From Francisellaceae bacterium UBA6186 (GTDB lineage: Bacteria > Pseudomonadota > Gammaproteobacteria > UBA6186 > Azoamicaceae), in NCBI GenBank assembly GCA_002422785.1, contig DITK01000027.1, positions 24,612 through 88,611 on the forward strand: a stretch of 64,000 nucleotides of DNA. The letters are read 5' to 3'. Position numbers and translations under genes: made by a program. Position 1 is the stretch's first letter, and every line of letters begins with the position of its first letter. Under the pieces are notes generated by a model that was given only the letters and a program-made list of their open reading frames with translations, did no database searches and was not told where the DNA came from. This document shows, in pieces, positions 1 to 9,583 of the stretch.

Positions 1-1
1 T

Positions 2-1366
2 AATCCAGGATTGATTGCTGCGGCACAAAATGGTGCGGTGTTACCAATATATATCTTTGACAATAATGTTGCTAATCAATTTAACATAGGAAATGCTAGC
101 AAATGGTGGTTACATCACTCTTTAAATAATCTTAATAAGCTATTAGACAATAATCTAAATATATATTGTGGTGATCCAAAAGCGATAATTTTAAAAATTA
201 TAAAAAAACATAGTATCAATTCTATCTACTGGAATCGATGCTATGATCCATATAGCATTAAAAATGATACTATAATTAAAAGTAGTTTAAAAAAGCAGAA
301 TATAGATTGCAAAAGCTTTAATGGCTCTTTGTTATGGGAACCATGGGATGTATTAAAACAAGACGGTACGCCTTATAAAGTTTATACTTATTTTTATCGT
401 AAGGGATGCTTAAAACTACCAACACCAAGAAAACCATTTTCTAAACCAAAACAATTAAAATTATTAAAAGACGATAACAATACTTGCACCATAGAACAAC
501 TAAAATTGTTATCTCCTATCAAATGGTATAACAATATAGAATTAATGTGGCAAGTTGGAGAACATGCGGCTCAAAAAAAATTAGCAACATTTTTAAATAG
601 TTATTTATTAACTTATAAAGAAAATAGAAATTACCCAGCCAAACAAAATGTTTCTAAGTTATCTGCGTATTTACATTTTGGTGAGATTTCTCCTCATCAA
701 ATTTGGCATACAGCTAAAAACAACAAAGAATTAACCCACGATTTGGATCATTTTTTAAGTGAAATTGCTTGGCGTGAATTTGCTTACTATTTGCTATATC
801 ATTTTCCAGAATTACCACGTAAAAATTTTCAAGCAAAGTTTGATAAGTTTCCGTGGCAACATAATGCTAAATTTTTAGCAGCATGGCAAAAAGGACAAAC
901 TGGTTATCCAATGGTGGACGCTGGCATGAGAGAACTATGGCAAACCGGCTATATGCATAATAGGGTGCGCATGATAGTTGGTTCTTTTTTAGTAAAAAAT
1001 TTATTATTACATTGGCATCATGGGGAAGATTGGTTTTGGGATTGTTTGTTAGATGCAGATCTTGCTAATAATAGCTCTAGTTGGCAATGGATTGCGGGCT
1101 GTGGCGCTGATGCCGCGCCATATTTTAGAATATTTAATCCAGTGACACAGGGAGAAAAGTTTGATATGGATGGTGATTATACTAAAAAATTTATTCCTGA
1201 ACTAGCTAAATTGCCTAATAAATATTTATTTAAACCTTGGGAAGCACCGGATGCTATATTAAATAGTGCTGGTGTGATTTTGGGCAAAACTTATCCTAAA
1301 CCTATAGTAGATCTTAAGTTTTCTAGAAATAAGGCGATAGAAGCTTATAAAACTATTAGTTTTTAA
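2..1366 (+). CDS. phrB: Deoxyribodipyrimidine photolyase (CPD photolyase), 5' end missing
   Basis: This is a light-dependent DNA repair flavoenzyme that splits cyclobutane pyrimidine dimers. The frame is open to the left edge of the window (codons before base 11 read N-P-G), so the true start lies outside and the TTG at base 11 is not a real start. The N-terminal antenna-binding Rossmann domain is followed by the helical FAD domain. That domain shows the family's conserved run with WREFAYYLL, a GYPMVDAGMRELWQTGYMHNR-like region, WHHGEDWFWDCLLDADLANN and the C-terminal WQWIAGCGADAAPYFRIFNP block, which is diagnostic of class I photolyases. The remaining 454 codons fit a nearly full-length enzyme of about 470 residues. 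The next gene starts 12 bases downstream, so the two are probably co-transcribed. A cryptochrome-like role is possible, but the CPD-type motifs favour repair. Confidence 0.93.
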   Translation, partial: NPGLIAAAQNGAVLPIYIFDNNVANQFNIGNASKWWLHHSLNNLNKLLDNNLNIYCGDPKAIILKIIKKHSINSIYWNRCYDPYSIKNDTIIKSSLKKQNIDCKSFNGSLLWEPWDVLKQDGTPYKVYTYFYRKGCLKLPTPRKPFSKPKQLKLLKDDNNTCTIEQLKLLSPIKWYNNIELMWQVGEHAAQKKLATFLNSYLLTYKENRNYPAKQNVSKLSAYLHFGEISPHQIWHTAKNNKELTHDLDHFLSEIAWREFAYYLLYHFPELPRKNFQAKFDKFPWQHNAKFLAAWQKGQTGYPMVDAGMRELWQTGYMHNRVRMIVGSFLVKNLLLHWHHGEDWFWDCLLDADLANNSSSWQWIAGCGADAAPYFRIFNPVTQGEKFDMDGDYTKKFIPELAKLPNKYLFKPWEAPDAILNSAGVILGKTYPKPIVDLKFSRNKAIEAYKTISF

Positions 1367-1378
1367 AAGAAGGATCTT

Positions 1379-2872
1379 ATGAAAAACAGCAAATTAACTT
1401 CTACCGATACATTGATTAAGAATAATTTACTATTATCCGATAACATTCAAAAATTATTACATGTAATGTTTCATAATAATATTTGGCAAAATTTTACTGC
1501 ATCAAACCTCAGTGTTGCTATTGGTAAAATGGCTTTTTTTTATAAAATTAATATTGATGTACGTAATAATGATTTGTCATTTTTGTATTCTAATGATGGT
1601 TTTTCATGTTTTTATAGAGAACAAATATATGAAAAAATAAAATCATTTGTTCATGTTTTTAAAAATAATGAAATAGCTAATATCATTCTTTCATTAGCTA
1701 TATTGGGGGTTGACAGTAGTAATACAGCAGTACGCTCGTTAACTTATGAAATTTATTTAAGATCTTTTAGCGACACACATGAAAATATAAAATCTTTAAT
1801 TGCTAAAGATATATCAAATACTATATGGGGTTTAGCTACCTTGGGTGGTAATAGAAATATTTATGTAATATTACCTTTATTAAATGAGCTCACAAGAAGA
1901 TTTTTAACCAACAACAACATATTAAAAAATTTTAATTTCTTACAATTATCTAAAATTATTAGGGCATTAGCAAAAATTGATATTAAACAATATATCGATA
2001 ATAATGACATATTATTATTATTAAAAAACGAGCTTAGTAGAACAATTAGGTTGATTGATTATAATAAATTGCAACTGTTTGCCTATCAAGATATTGTTGA
2101 AATTATGTGGTCATTAATATGTTTTAATATGCTTGAAGCGCAAGATGCTGTAATTTATTTAGATCTAATAAGTATGTTATTAGAAAATACATCTGACAAC
2201 AATTTCACTTATCAAGATCAAAATATGCATAAAATAATAATAATATATTACTATTGTAAATTATTATTCAAAGAATTGCCGGAAGAAACATTTTTAATGT
2301 TTGATAATTTTGTTAAAAAACATGAAGAAATTGTTACTAGTCACAAAGAACCAGGTTTTTATAGATTTTTTTATGAACATATAGAAGAGTTGATGTTTTT
2401 TTCATGTCATTGTAATCAGTTCAAAGTAGCTATAGAGTATGATAAATATCTTTATGGATATTTTATTGATGGATATTTTGTCTCGAATGGTAAAGAATAT
2501 GTAATAGAAATTAATGGTTCTATTCATGAATATAATTGTCAAGATATTGATTTAACAAATCACAATTTATTAAAAGAAAAAATATTTAATGCAGCAGGTG
2601 TAACCGTTATATATGTTGATTTTGCTGGGCATAAGTTGTCGTTGTTAAATTATCTACAGGAACAACAATTATCAAATATACAAAAAAATGTAATAACGAC
2701 AGTGAGTGAATCACAAAAAGCATTATATGCTCTACAAGTTTATTATATGATAAATAAATCCTATTTTCCTGACAATAGAACTGAAAAAAAATTATTCAAA
2801 ATTTCAGAAAAAGATAATAAACACAATAAAAAAAGTTATAACAGAATTTCGCTAAGGAATTGTGCTATATGA
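1379..2872 (+). CDS. RAP-domain protein with octotricopeptide-like helical repeats
   Basis: No standard bacterial family fits this 497-residue protein. Several degenerate helical repeats share a pattern like N-x-I-W-x-L-A-x-L-G: about residues 97-111 (NEIANIILSLAILGV), 142-157 (AKDISNTIWGLATLGG), 187-201 (LQLSKIIRALAKIDI) and 236-250 (YQDIVEIMWSLICFN). This is the signature of octotricopeptide/FASTK-type repeats. About residues 355-425 look like a RAP domain: YVIEINGSIHEY at 374-385, then LLKEKIFNAAGVTVIYVDF at about 397-415, matching the family's 'viEidGp.Hf...K...L...G..vi.i' pattern with a PD-(D/E)XK-like fold. Such proteins bind organelle RNA in algae, plants, animals and apicomplexans. 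In a bacterium the target could be its own RNA or, if secreted, host organelle RNA. There is no signal peptide. The C-terminus is basic. The RAP call is fairly secure; the function is inference. Confidence 0.7.
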   Translation: MKNSKLTSTDTLIKNNLLLSDNIQKLLHVMFHNNIWQNFTASNLSVAIGKMAFFYKINIDVRNNDLSFLYSNDGFSCFYREQIYEKIKSFVHVFKNNEIANIILSLAILGVDSSNTAVRSLTYEIYLRSFSDTHENIKSLIAKDISNTIWGLATLGGNRNIYVILPLLNELTRRFLTNNNILKNFNFLQLSKIIRALAKIDIKQYIDNNDILLLLKNELSRTIRLIDYNKLQLFAYQDIVEIMWSLICFNMLEAQDAVIYLDLISMLLENTSDNNFTYQDQNMHKIIIIYYYCKLLFKELPEETFLMFDNFVKKHEEIVTSHKEPGFYRFFYEHIEELMFFSCHCNQFKVAIEYDKYLYGYFIDGYFVSNGKEYVIEINGSIHEYNCQDIDLTNHNLLKEKIFNAAGVTVIYVDFAGHKLSLLNYLQEQQLSNIQKNVITTVSESQKALYALQVYYMINKSYFPDNRTEKKLFKISEKDNKHNKKSYNRISLRNCAI

Positions 2873-2880
2873 AATATAGC
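2864..2880. terminator. Short hairpin between convergent genes
   Basis: A 7-bp perfect inverted repeat (GCTATAT, loop GAA, ATATAGC) covers the stop codon of the RAP-domain gene and the gap before the convergent clpB end. A T-rich run begins about 13 bases downstream on the plus strand, too far for a textbook intrinsic terminator. It may still end or attenuate transcription in the 19-bp convergent gap. Confidence 0.3.
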
Positions 2881-2891
2881 GAGTTTGCAAA

Positions 2892-5465
2892 TTATTTTTT
2901 ATTAAATACCACTTGATCTTGAGCAACATCAGCCACAATATTGTCGCCATTGGCAAATTGACCAGTCAATAATATAGTAGCTAATGGATTTTCTATTAAT
3001 TGAGAAATTGCTCGCTTTAATGGTCTTGCACCATATGTAGGATCAAAACCAATGGTTACTATTTTATCTTTACATTTTTCTGTTAAAGATAAATTTATTT
3101 CCAAATGTTTTAAGCGATTTTGTAATTTTTCTAATTGTAAATCCACAATATTGCGTACTGCAGCCAAGTTTAATGGATCAAATATTATTATTTCATCGAT
3201 ACGATTTATAAATTCTGGTTTAAAAAATTGATCTACAATTTCCATAACAGCTTGTTTAATTGTTGATTTACTTTTTTCTGCCATTTCATGGATCATAGTA
3301 GATCCAAGGTTTGATGTCATGATAATTACAGAATTTTTAAAATCTACTGTATTACCCAAATTGTCAGTAAGCCTACCATCATCTAAGACTTGTAATAAAA
3401 TATTAAATACATCTGGATGAGCTTTTTCTACTTCATCAAATAAAATTACGCTATAAGGTTTTCTACGAACTTTTTCTGTTAAATATCCGCCTTCTTGGTA
3501 ACCGACATACCCAGGAGGTGCTCCTATGAGCCTGGACACGCTGTGTTTTTCCATAAATTCTGTCATATCTATGCGAATAATTGCATCATCTCTATCGAAT
3601 AAGAATTCTGCTAATGCTTTAGAAATTTCAGTTTTACCAACCCCTGTTGGTCCTAAAAATAAAAAAGAACCAATCGGACGGTTACCATCTGACAAGCCAG
3701 ATCGTGACCTCCTAATAGCGTTAGCGATAGCAGATATTGCATCAGGTTGGCCAATTACTCTTTTGCTTAAAGTTTTTTCTAGATCTAGTAATTTAGATCG
3801 TTCTCCATGCAATATTTTACCAACCGGAATGCCGGTACTTTTAGATAGTATATTGGCAATCTCTTGTTCAGTTACTTTGTTTCTCAATAATTTTAAATTT
3901 TTTAGATCGGTACTACTAGCCGCTGTTAATTTTTTTTCTATTTCTGGAATTTTGCCATATTGAATTTCTGACATTTTAGCATAATCATTTTTTCTTTGTG
4001 CAAAACTTAGTTCTTGCCTTAATTTTTCTAATTGTTCATGTAAATTATGGCTATCTTCAAGAGCTGATTTTTCTTGCTGCCAAATGGTTTCTAATTCCCG
4101 ATAATTTTGTTCTATTTCATCAATATTTTTTTGCAATACTGCTAAACGTTTTTTAGAAGCATCATCGGATTCTTTTTTAAGTGCTTCAAATTCAATTTTA
4201 TATTGAATTAAACGTCGTTCTAGTTTATCTAATTCTATTGGTTTAGAATCAACTTCAACTCTAATTTGACTTGCTGCTTCATCGATTAAATCAATAGCTT
4301 TGTCTGGTAATTGTCTACTAGGAATATACCTATGAGATAAAGTCGCAGCTGCCACTATTGCAGGATCGGTGATTGTGACTCCGTGATGTAGTTCGTAGCG
4401 TTTACGTAAACCTCGTAAAATAGCAATAGTATCTTCGATTGTTGGTTCATTGATTAGTACTTGCTGGAATCTTCTTTCAAGAGCTGCGTCTTTCTCTATG
4501 TTTTCCCTATACTCATTTAATGTTGTAGCTCCAACACAGTGTAACTCGCCTCTTGCAAGTGCAGGTTTTAACATATTACCAGCATCCATAGATCCTTCTG
4601 CTTTACCGGCGCCAACTACAGTATGTAATTCATCAATAAATAAGATTATTTCTCCTTCTTGTTTCGATAAAGCTTTTAATACTGCTTTTAATCTTTCCTC
4701 AAAATCGCCACGAAACTTAGCTCCAGCGATTAGTGCTGCTAAATCTAGCGATAACACTCTTTTGTTTTTCAAACCTTCTGGTACTTCTCCGTTTATAATT
4801 CTTTGAGCCAATCCTTCCACAATAGCAGTTTTACCAACTCCAGGTGCTCCAATTAATACTGGATTATTTTTAGTTCTTCGTTGTAAAACTTGAATTATGC
4901 GGCGAATTTCGTCATCTCTACCGATAACTGGATCTAACTTTTGGGTTTCAGCTTTTTTAGTTAAATCAATAGTATATTTTTCTAGAGCATTTCTATGCTC
5001 TTCGGCATTAGGATCCATAACTTTTTCTCCAGCTCGAAATTTTTCTATTAATGTTTCTAATTCTTTTTTATTTATTTTATGATTCTGAAATATATCTCCC
5101 AAAGTACTATTATCCTCTAGTGCTGCCAATAAAAATATTTCGGTAGAAATATACTGATCTTGTTTTTGTTGCGATATAAAATCAGCTGAATTTAATATAC
5201 GAGATAAATTTGGGGAAATGGCAATATCAGATGGGCCACTAATAATTTGTGGTAATTTATCTATGGCTTTATTAATACTATTTTTCAAGTTGACTATATT
5301 TATATTTAATTTAGAAAAAATATCAGTAATTACACTTTTTGGTTGCTCTAATAAAGCTTTGATCACATGAATTGGCTCTATAACAGGGTGTTTTTTACCA
5401 ACAGCCAATGATTGAGCTGCAGTCAAAGCTTCTTGCAATTGTGAAGTAAATTTAGGTGCTGCCAT
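2892..5465 (-). CDS. clpB: ATP-dependent disaggregase ClpB
   Basis: ClpB is an AAA+ hexamer that, together with DnaK, extracts and refolds proteins from aggregates in the cytoplasm. The 857-residue length is typical. The order is an N-terminal double-Clp domain, first AAA+ module with Walker A GAPGVGKT (about residue 205) and Walker B LFIDELHT, a long coiled-coil middle domain (about residues 410-525, rich in Leu/Glu/Lys), and second AAA+ module with Walker A GPTGVGKT and Walker [11 protein letters not shown]. The IGF/IGL loop for ClpP docking is absent, which separates it from ClpA. A heat-shock-type promoter lies 40-65 bases upstream. Its co-chaperones grpE, dnaK and dnaJ are encoded about 30 kb away in the same window. 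Confidence 0.97.
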   Translation of the reverse strand: MAAPKFTSQLQEALTAAQSLAVGKKHPVIEPIHVIKALLEQPKSVITDIFSKLNINIVNLKNSINKAIDKLPQIISGPSDIAISPNLSRILNSADFISQQKQDQYISTEIFLLAALEDNSTLGDIFQNHKINKKELETLIEKFRAGEKVMDPNAEEHRNALEKYTIDLTKKAETQKLDPVIGRDDEIRRIIQVLQRRTKNNPVLIGAPGVGKTAIVEGLAQRIINGEVPEGLKNKRVLSLDLAALIAGAKFRGDFEERLKAVLKALSKQEGEIILFIDELHTVVGAGKAEGSMDAGNMLKPALARGELHCVGATTLNEYRENIEKDAALERRFQQVLINEPTIEDTIAILRGLRKRYELHHGVTITDPAIVAAATLSHRYIPSRQLPDKAIDLIDEAASQIRVEVDSKPIELDKLERRLIQYKIEFEALKKESDDASKKRLAVLQKNIDEIEQNYRELETIWQQEKSALEDSHNLHEQLEKLRQELSFAQRKNDYAKMSEIQYGKIPEIEKKLTAASSTDLKNLKLLRNKVTEQEIANILSKSTGIPVGKILHGERSKLLDLEKTLSKRVIGQPDAISAIANAIRRSRSGLSDGNRPIGSFLFLGPTGVGKTEISKALAEFLFDRDDAIIRIDMTEFMEKHSVSRLIGAPPGYVGYQEGGYLTEKVRRKPYSVILFDEVEKAHPDVFNILLQVLDDGRLTDNLGNTVDFKNSVIIMTSNLGSTMIHEMAEKSKSTIKQAVMEIVDQFFKPEFINRIDEIIIFDPLNLAAVRNIVDLQLEKLQNRLKHLEINLSLTEKCKDKIVTIGFDPTYGARPLKRAISQLIENPLATILLTGQFANGDNIVADVAQDQVVFNKK

Positions 5466-5505
5466 AATTATCTCCCAAAATCATTTGTAGTTACTACATA
5501 GGTAT

Positions 5506-5530
5506 ATATGGGCTGATACGAGTAATTCAA
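5506..5530 (-). promoter_or_regulatory. Candidate sigma-32 (RpoH) promoter of clpB
   Basis: Read on the minus strand, TTGAAT is followed by 12 bases and CCCATAT. This is close to the heat-shock consensus (CTTGAAA, 13-14 bases, CCCCATnT). The element ends about 40 bases upstream of the clpB start codon, the right place for a promoter with a short leader. A matching element lies before grpE at 34352-34377, which strengthens the call. Confidence 0.6.
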
Positions 5531-5544
5531 TATGCGCTAATTAG

Positions 5545-5561
5545 TAGCTGACAATCAGCTA
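5545..5561. repeat. Inverted repeat in the clpB/nuclease intergenic region
   Basis: TAGCTGA and TCAGCTA form a perfect 7-bp dyad around CAA, just upstream of the clpB heat-shock promoter. A further related copy (GGCTACAGCTAC) follows at about 5575. It could be an operator. The rest of the 5466-5692 gap is AT-rich and has a lone TATAAT at 5622-5627 with no convincing -35 box, a possible promoter for the frameshifted nuclease gene. Confidence 0.3.
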
Positions 5562-5692
5562 GGTCAAAATAGCGTGGCTACAGCTACTTTTAGTTAAAAA
5601 TATTAGTTAAAACACCACTACTATAATGTAACGCAATTCATTATTATTAAAAGTATAAATTAAAAATTAACAGTAGTTATTGGTGGTTATAC

Positions 5693-6639
5693 ATGTTAAG
5701 TAAGTTTCTTGATCCGAAAAATGATGTGGCATTTAAAAAAATTTTCGGTACCGAAAAGAACCAAGATATTTTAATTCATTTTTTAAATGATATGTTGGTA
5801 TTTAAAGCCGGCAAGCCAATTACCCAGGTAACTTTTTTAAAGACGGTGCAAGATCCAGAAATTGAATTGCTGCTAAAAAAACCAGTATTGTTGATATTAT
5901 GTGTACGGACGATATTGGTAACCAGTATATTGTGGAGATGCAGGTAGCCGAAGGCGATGAATTTATTAAAAGAGCGCAATATTATGCAGCGAAGGCTTAT
6001 AGTTCACAATTGCAAGTAGCTGGAAAATATCATACTCTGAAAGAGATCATCTTTTTAGCTATTACTAACTTTACAATGTTTCCCGAGAAGATACAATTTA
6101 AATCCGATCATGTAATTTTAGATAAAATAACTAATGAGCATAATTTAAAAGACTTTTCATTTACATTTTTAGAGTTGTCTAAGTTTAACAAAACTAAGGA
6201 GCAATTAACCAGCATAATCGATCGTTGGAGTTATTTTTTTAAGCATGCGCAAGAGACTAGTGAAAAAGATTTACAACAAATTATTGGTAAGGATCCGATT
6301 ATTGAAAGAGCTTATGAAGAGTTGAATAAATTTAGCTGGTCGAAAGAAGAGTTGTTATTTTATGAAGCTGAAATCAAGAGGGAAATGGATAATCAAGCAG
6401 TGCTAGATAAACAACTAGCTGATCGATATAATGATGGTATAGTCAAAGGTTTAGCTGAAGGCCAAGTGAAAGGCATTGTTGAAGGCGAAGCTAGAGGCGA
6501 AATAAAAAGAGCCCACGAAATTCAAAAAATTGCTCAACAACTTTTTAAACAAAATATGCCACCAGATGTTATTGCGGGTATTACTGGGCTTACTATTCAA
6601 CAAATTGAAAAATTGACAATTGAGGAGGTTCCATGTTAA
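5693..6639 (+). pseudogene. Rpn / PD-(D/E)XK nuclease family 'transposase', frameshifted
   Basis: Two overlapping frames encode one protein. The first (5693 to about 5868) gives MLSKFLDPKNDVAFKKIFG and so on to QDPEI. The second (from about 5869) gives AAKKTSIVDIMCTDD, then YIVEMQVAEGDEFIKRAQYYAAKAY, the core of the Rpn-type recombination nuclease family common in Rickettsiales and Legionellales. At the junction, GAAATT is followed by an extra GAATT (5864-5868), a 5-base near-copy. Removing it restores DPEI-AAKKTS, the usual family reading. The catalytic D (IVD) and ExQ (VEMQ) residues both fall after the break. The C-terminus has a coil with a repeated GxVKGxxEG pattern (about 6435-6510), usual for the family. 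A programmed -1 shift at the A-AAA-AAA stretch (5874-5880) is possible but less likely than decay. Such genes are mobile and often multicopy. Confidence 0.8.
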
Positions 6640-7247
6640 ATGTTGATACTAAGATTAATAAAAAATTTAGAATTTATGATAAAATAAGACGCTATACCGG
6701 CCAAAAATCCAAATAAATGTGCTTCCCAAGAAGTTTTATCTTCTGATGGGAAAAAACTTAACAAAATGCCACCAAAATAATATAACATAACGAAGCCTAA
6801 TATTAAGCTTACTATAGTTGCAGTTTTATAAGCAAATATCAGCATAAATCCAAAATATCCAGCGACTAAACCGCTAGCCCCTATGTGATTACCTCTTCTG
6901 CCAAACAGCCAAACGCTAATTCCTTCTAATAGTATTATGACGATGCTGGCATGAAAAAACATTTGTTGGTTATAAGAAATTATTAGTAAACTTAGGATAA
7001 ATAGCGGAATAGAATTAAAAAACAAGTGATTAAAATTTGCGTGGGGTATACAAGAAAATATAATTCCCAAAATACCGCGCCTGCTACGAGGGATGGTGCC
7101 TAATATGTTTAAAGTTGATCCAGTAGCCCAATTTATAGCATTAAATACCCAAATTGCCGCCATTATTGCTAAAATCAAATTAATATGCTGCTTGGAATGA
7201 AATATTAAGGTATTAAATTGCGCTGTTATTTCGGTTAACCTCAGCAT
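6636..7247 (-). CDS. Rhomboid-family intramembrane serine protease
   Basis: This 203-residue polytopic membrane protein, with about six membrane helices, shows the rhomboid hallmarks. There is a His/Asn stretch HANFNHLFFNSIPL (oxyanion and loop residues), the catalytic serine motif GASGLVAGYFG (about residue 123), and the catalytic histidine in EAHLFGFLAG near the C-terminus. It should cleave membrane proteins inside the inner membrane; the substrate is unknown. The start ATG lies 35 bases inside the upstream O-antigen ligase gene, with GGAG 9 bases before it, so the overlap is real and the two genes are probably translationally coupled. The 3' end overlaps the end of the frameshifted nuclease gene by 4 bases, convergently. 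Confidence 0.85.
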   Translation of the reverse strand: MLRLTEITAQFNTLIFHSKQHINLILAIMAAIWVFNAINWATGSTLNILGTIPRSRRGILGIIFSCIPHANFNHLFFNSIPLFILSLLIISYNQQMFFHASIVIILLEGISVWLFGRRGNHIGASGLVAGYFGFMLIFAYKTATIVSLILGFVMLYYFGGILLSFFPSEDKTSWEAHLFGFLAGIASYFIINSKFFINLSINI

Positions 7248-8475
7248 GCGGTAATGCTCCTAAACAAATAGCGGTAATTATAATAAACAAGTGCCCAGAT
7301 GTAAAATCCATTATCCAAGAATTTGCTAAACAACCGACAGCTATCGTTGTAACTGTTCCTTGTAAAATATATTTTTCGTAACTGGGTATTTTACAGCTTG
7401 CGTTTAATAAAATATAAAACCACCATAATAATAAAGCAATTCCCAACAATCCAAGCTGGGTCCCAAACATGAAGTATTCGTTATGGGCGTTATTGGTATA
7501 TAAATATTCTAATTTATTGTTACCAGTAAATTTATTATTACTGATAAAATTTTTATAAACCAGCGGAAAACTTCCCGTACCCCACCCTAATAATGGCTTT
7601 TCTTTAATTAATTTAACACTGTTTTTATAATAATTTATTCGTTGAGAGATGGAAGTTTGATTATAATCGTTGGAATTTAATTTATAATTATTATATTGAT
7701 AAACAACATCTGACCAATTTCTACGTAGCACTTCGCTGAATAATCCGCAAAATCCAACAATAATAATTATGACTGTGGCCGTATAGGTTAAAATTGATTT
7801 TTTGGTAAATAAAGTTATTTTCTGCATAAAAAATAACATAACTAATAATAAAAATATTAACTGGGCCGTTCGTCCCGAGCAAAAATAAAATAAATAAAAT
7901 ATATTAATTAATATTCCAGCTATTAGGCTACAGTTAACATAATAGTTATTTTTTTGATCTAATTTATGCAGCAATAGAAATGTTGAGATGGTTATGGTTA
8001 AAGCCGTATCTATAGTATTTTTAAATGGATTAGCTGGATTATTAATGTTAATAATGTAATATATAATCCCGTTCACTGCGGTAATTATACTGGCAATTAT
8101 TAAAGCATTCAGGGTCTTATTTCTTTGTTGTGCGTCTCTAAAATAAAATATTAAAAATGGTAAATACATTAACTTACTCATTTTCTTTAGATACATTAAC
8201 ATATCTCTCCAACTAGCTATTGAGTATAAGCAGCCAAATATTAAGCTAGCTAAAACTATAATTGATGCATAGTATGCTTGGTCTTGCCAGATCCAAGCGA
8301 TTTTTTTATTAAAATCTTTTTCTATAATCCATAACAATAAAAAAATTGTGAGCAATATGTTAGTAATAGAGGTTGATAGCGGGATACTAAAAGCTAATAA
8401 GATCAACACAATAGAAATTATACTAGTTGATTTGCTAGCAACTATAGGTTGTGAATACACTGGTTCTAAATACAT
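7213..8475 (-). CDS. waaL: O-antigen ligase / polymerase family membrane protein
   Basis: The protein has 420 residues and about 12 hydrophobic helices. Before the C-terminal helices is a periplasmic loop with the Wzy_C signature: KEKPLLGWGTGSFPLVY followed by NNAHNEYFMFGTQLGLLG. The H-N-E-Y motif is typical of O-antigen ligases (WaaL) and polymerases (Wzy). WaaL joins undecaprenyl-linked O-antigen to lipid A-core on the periplasmic face. The gene diverges from two polysaccharide genes (WecA-like and WbpM-like), which supports a role in LPS or a related surface glycan. Ligase and polymerase cannot be told apart from sequence alone; ligase is preferred because it is a single copy beside an initiating transferase. 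Confidence 0.75.
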   Translation of the reverse strand: MYLEPVYSQPIVASKSTSIISIVLILLAFSIPLSTSITNILLTIFLLLWIIEKDFNKKIAWIWQDQAYYASIIVLASLIFGCLYSIASWRDMLMYLKKMSKLMYLPFLIFYFRDAQQRNKTLNALIIASIITAVNGIIYYIININNPANPFKNTIDTALTITISTFLLLHKLDQKNNYYVNCSLIAGILINIFYLFYFCSGRTAQLIFLLLVMLFFMQKITLFTKKSILTYTATVIIIIVGFCGLFSEVLRRNWSDVVYQYNNYKLNSNDYNQTSISQRINYYKNSVKLIKEKPLLGWGTGSFPLVYKNFISNNKFTGNNKLEYLYTNNAHNEYFMFGTQLGLLGIALLLWWFYILLNASCKIPSYEKYILQGTVTTIAVGCLANSWIMDFTSGHLFIIITAICLGALPHAEVNRNNSAI

Positions 8476-8554
8476 ACATTAAACTCATATTAAAATACAG
8501 CAGTAAGTATAAATAATTAACTAAGAGGTGTATACTTGCCTTAATCAATTAGTT

Positions 8555-9583
8555 ATGCAACAAATTTTTTTGGCTTATATGTTATTGTACTATTGTTCTA
8601 TAGTTTTAATGCTATTTGTTATCTCTTGGTTATCAGTTAAAAAATTTATATCAATCGCTAGTCAATTTAATATTATTGATTTACCAAATAATAGATCTTC
8701 TCATACTGTTCCGGTCGTTAGGGGAGGCGGGATCGTTATATCTTTATTATCAGAATTGGTAATTATTGGACTATATTTTTTAGAATATTTAAATATTAGG
8801 GTAATGTTGGCTTTAAGCTGTGCATTTATTGTGTCAATTATAGGTTTTATAGATGATTTAATTATTTTACCGATCAAGCCGAGATTGTTGGTGCAGTTTG
8901 TGGCAAGTTTAATTGCAGTAGCTTTAATTGTTCCGCTAAATATACATAGCATAATTAGCATTAGTATATTTATTATCTTGATGGTGGGACTAGTATGGTC
9001 TACTAATTTATTTAATTTTATGGATGGTACCGATGGTTTTGCAGCATCCGAGGCGATTTTTGTACTAACAATTGCGAGTTTATTATTGTTACTTAATAAT
9101 AATATTGAATTTGGTTGTTGTTTATTATTAATTAGTATAATAATTTTTGGTTTTTTATGTTTTAATTTTCCACCGGCAAAAATTTTTATGGGGGATGCTG
9201 GTAGTTGTTTTTTGGGATTTTTAATTGGAATAAGTGCAATAATTAGTCATTTTATATTTGGGGTTTCATTATTTTTTTGGTTTATTATATATGCAGTATT
9301 TGTTTTTGATGCCACGATTACTTTATTAAGAAGATTTATATCTGGACAACAATGGTATGCGTCACATCGTTCTCATGCCTACCAAAGGCTACAAAATATT
9401 GGTTGGCAGCATAGTGATATTTTGTGTGGTTTAATATTATTAAATACTTGTTTAATATTTATAATATTTATTGCATATTATTATAATATTTTATTGTCAG
9501 CTAGTGTATTGGTATTAGCATTGCTTAGTATATTGTATTTTTTTATAGAATTAAGAGAGAACAAGAATGAAAAAAACATTTAA
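8555..9583 (+). CDS. Undecaprenyl-phosphate sugar-1-phosphate transferase, WecA/MraY family
   Basis: This family-4 polyprenyl-phosphate glycosyltransferase transfers a HexNAc-1-phosphate to undecaprenyl phosphate in the inner membrane, the first step of O-antigen or enterobacterial common antigen assembly. About ten membrane helices are visible. The family motifs appear in order: RGGGI after a SSHT..P stretch, the metal-binding FIDD, NLFNFMDGTDGFAASE, and FMGDAGS, with a basic SHRSHAYQR loop near the end. The start is uncertain. An in-frame GTG at 8528 overlaps an AAGAGG ribosome site, while ATG at 8555 fits the family's N-terminus better. It overlaps the next gene by 17 bases, which shows an operon. 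Confidence 0.85.
   Translation: MQQIFLAYMLLYYCSIVLMLFVISWLSVKKFISIASQFNIIDLPNNRSSHTVPVVRGGGIVISLLSELVIIGLYFLEYLNIRVMLALSCAFIVSIIGFIDDLIILPIKPRLLVQFVASLIAVALIVPLNIHSIISISIFIILMVGLVWSTNLFNFMDGTDGFAASEAIFVLTIASLLLLLNNNIEFGCCLLLISIIIFGFLCFNFPPAKIFMGDAGSCFLGFLIGISAIISHFIFGVSLFFWFIIYAVFVFDATITLLRRFISGQQWYASHRSHAYQRLQNIGWQHSDILCGLILLNTCLIFIIFIAYYYNILLSASVLVLALLSILYFFIELRENKNEKNI

Noticed and set aside
3526..3963. 145-codon open frame on the strand opposite clpB
   Set aside because: It is a shadow of the conserved clpB second AAA+ region, with no family match of its own and no ribosome site. Similar opposite-strand frames inside dnaK, dnaJ, hslU, pnp and the MFS gene were left out for the same reason.
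5874..5880. Programmed -1 frameshift at A-AAA-AAA in the Rpn-type gene
   Set aside because: The upstream 5-base near-duplication explains the break better, because its removal restores the family sequence. Kept only as an alternative.
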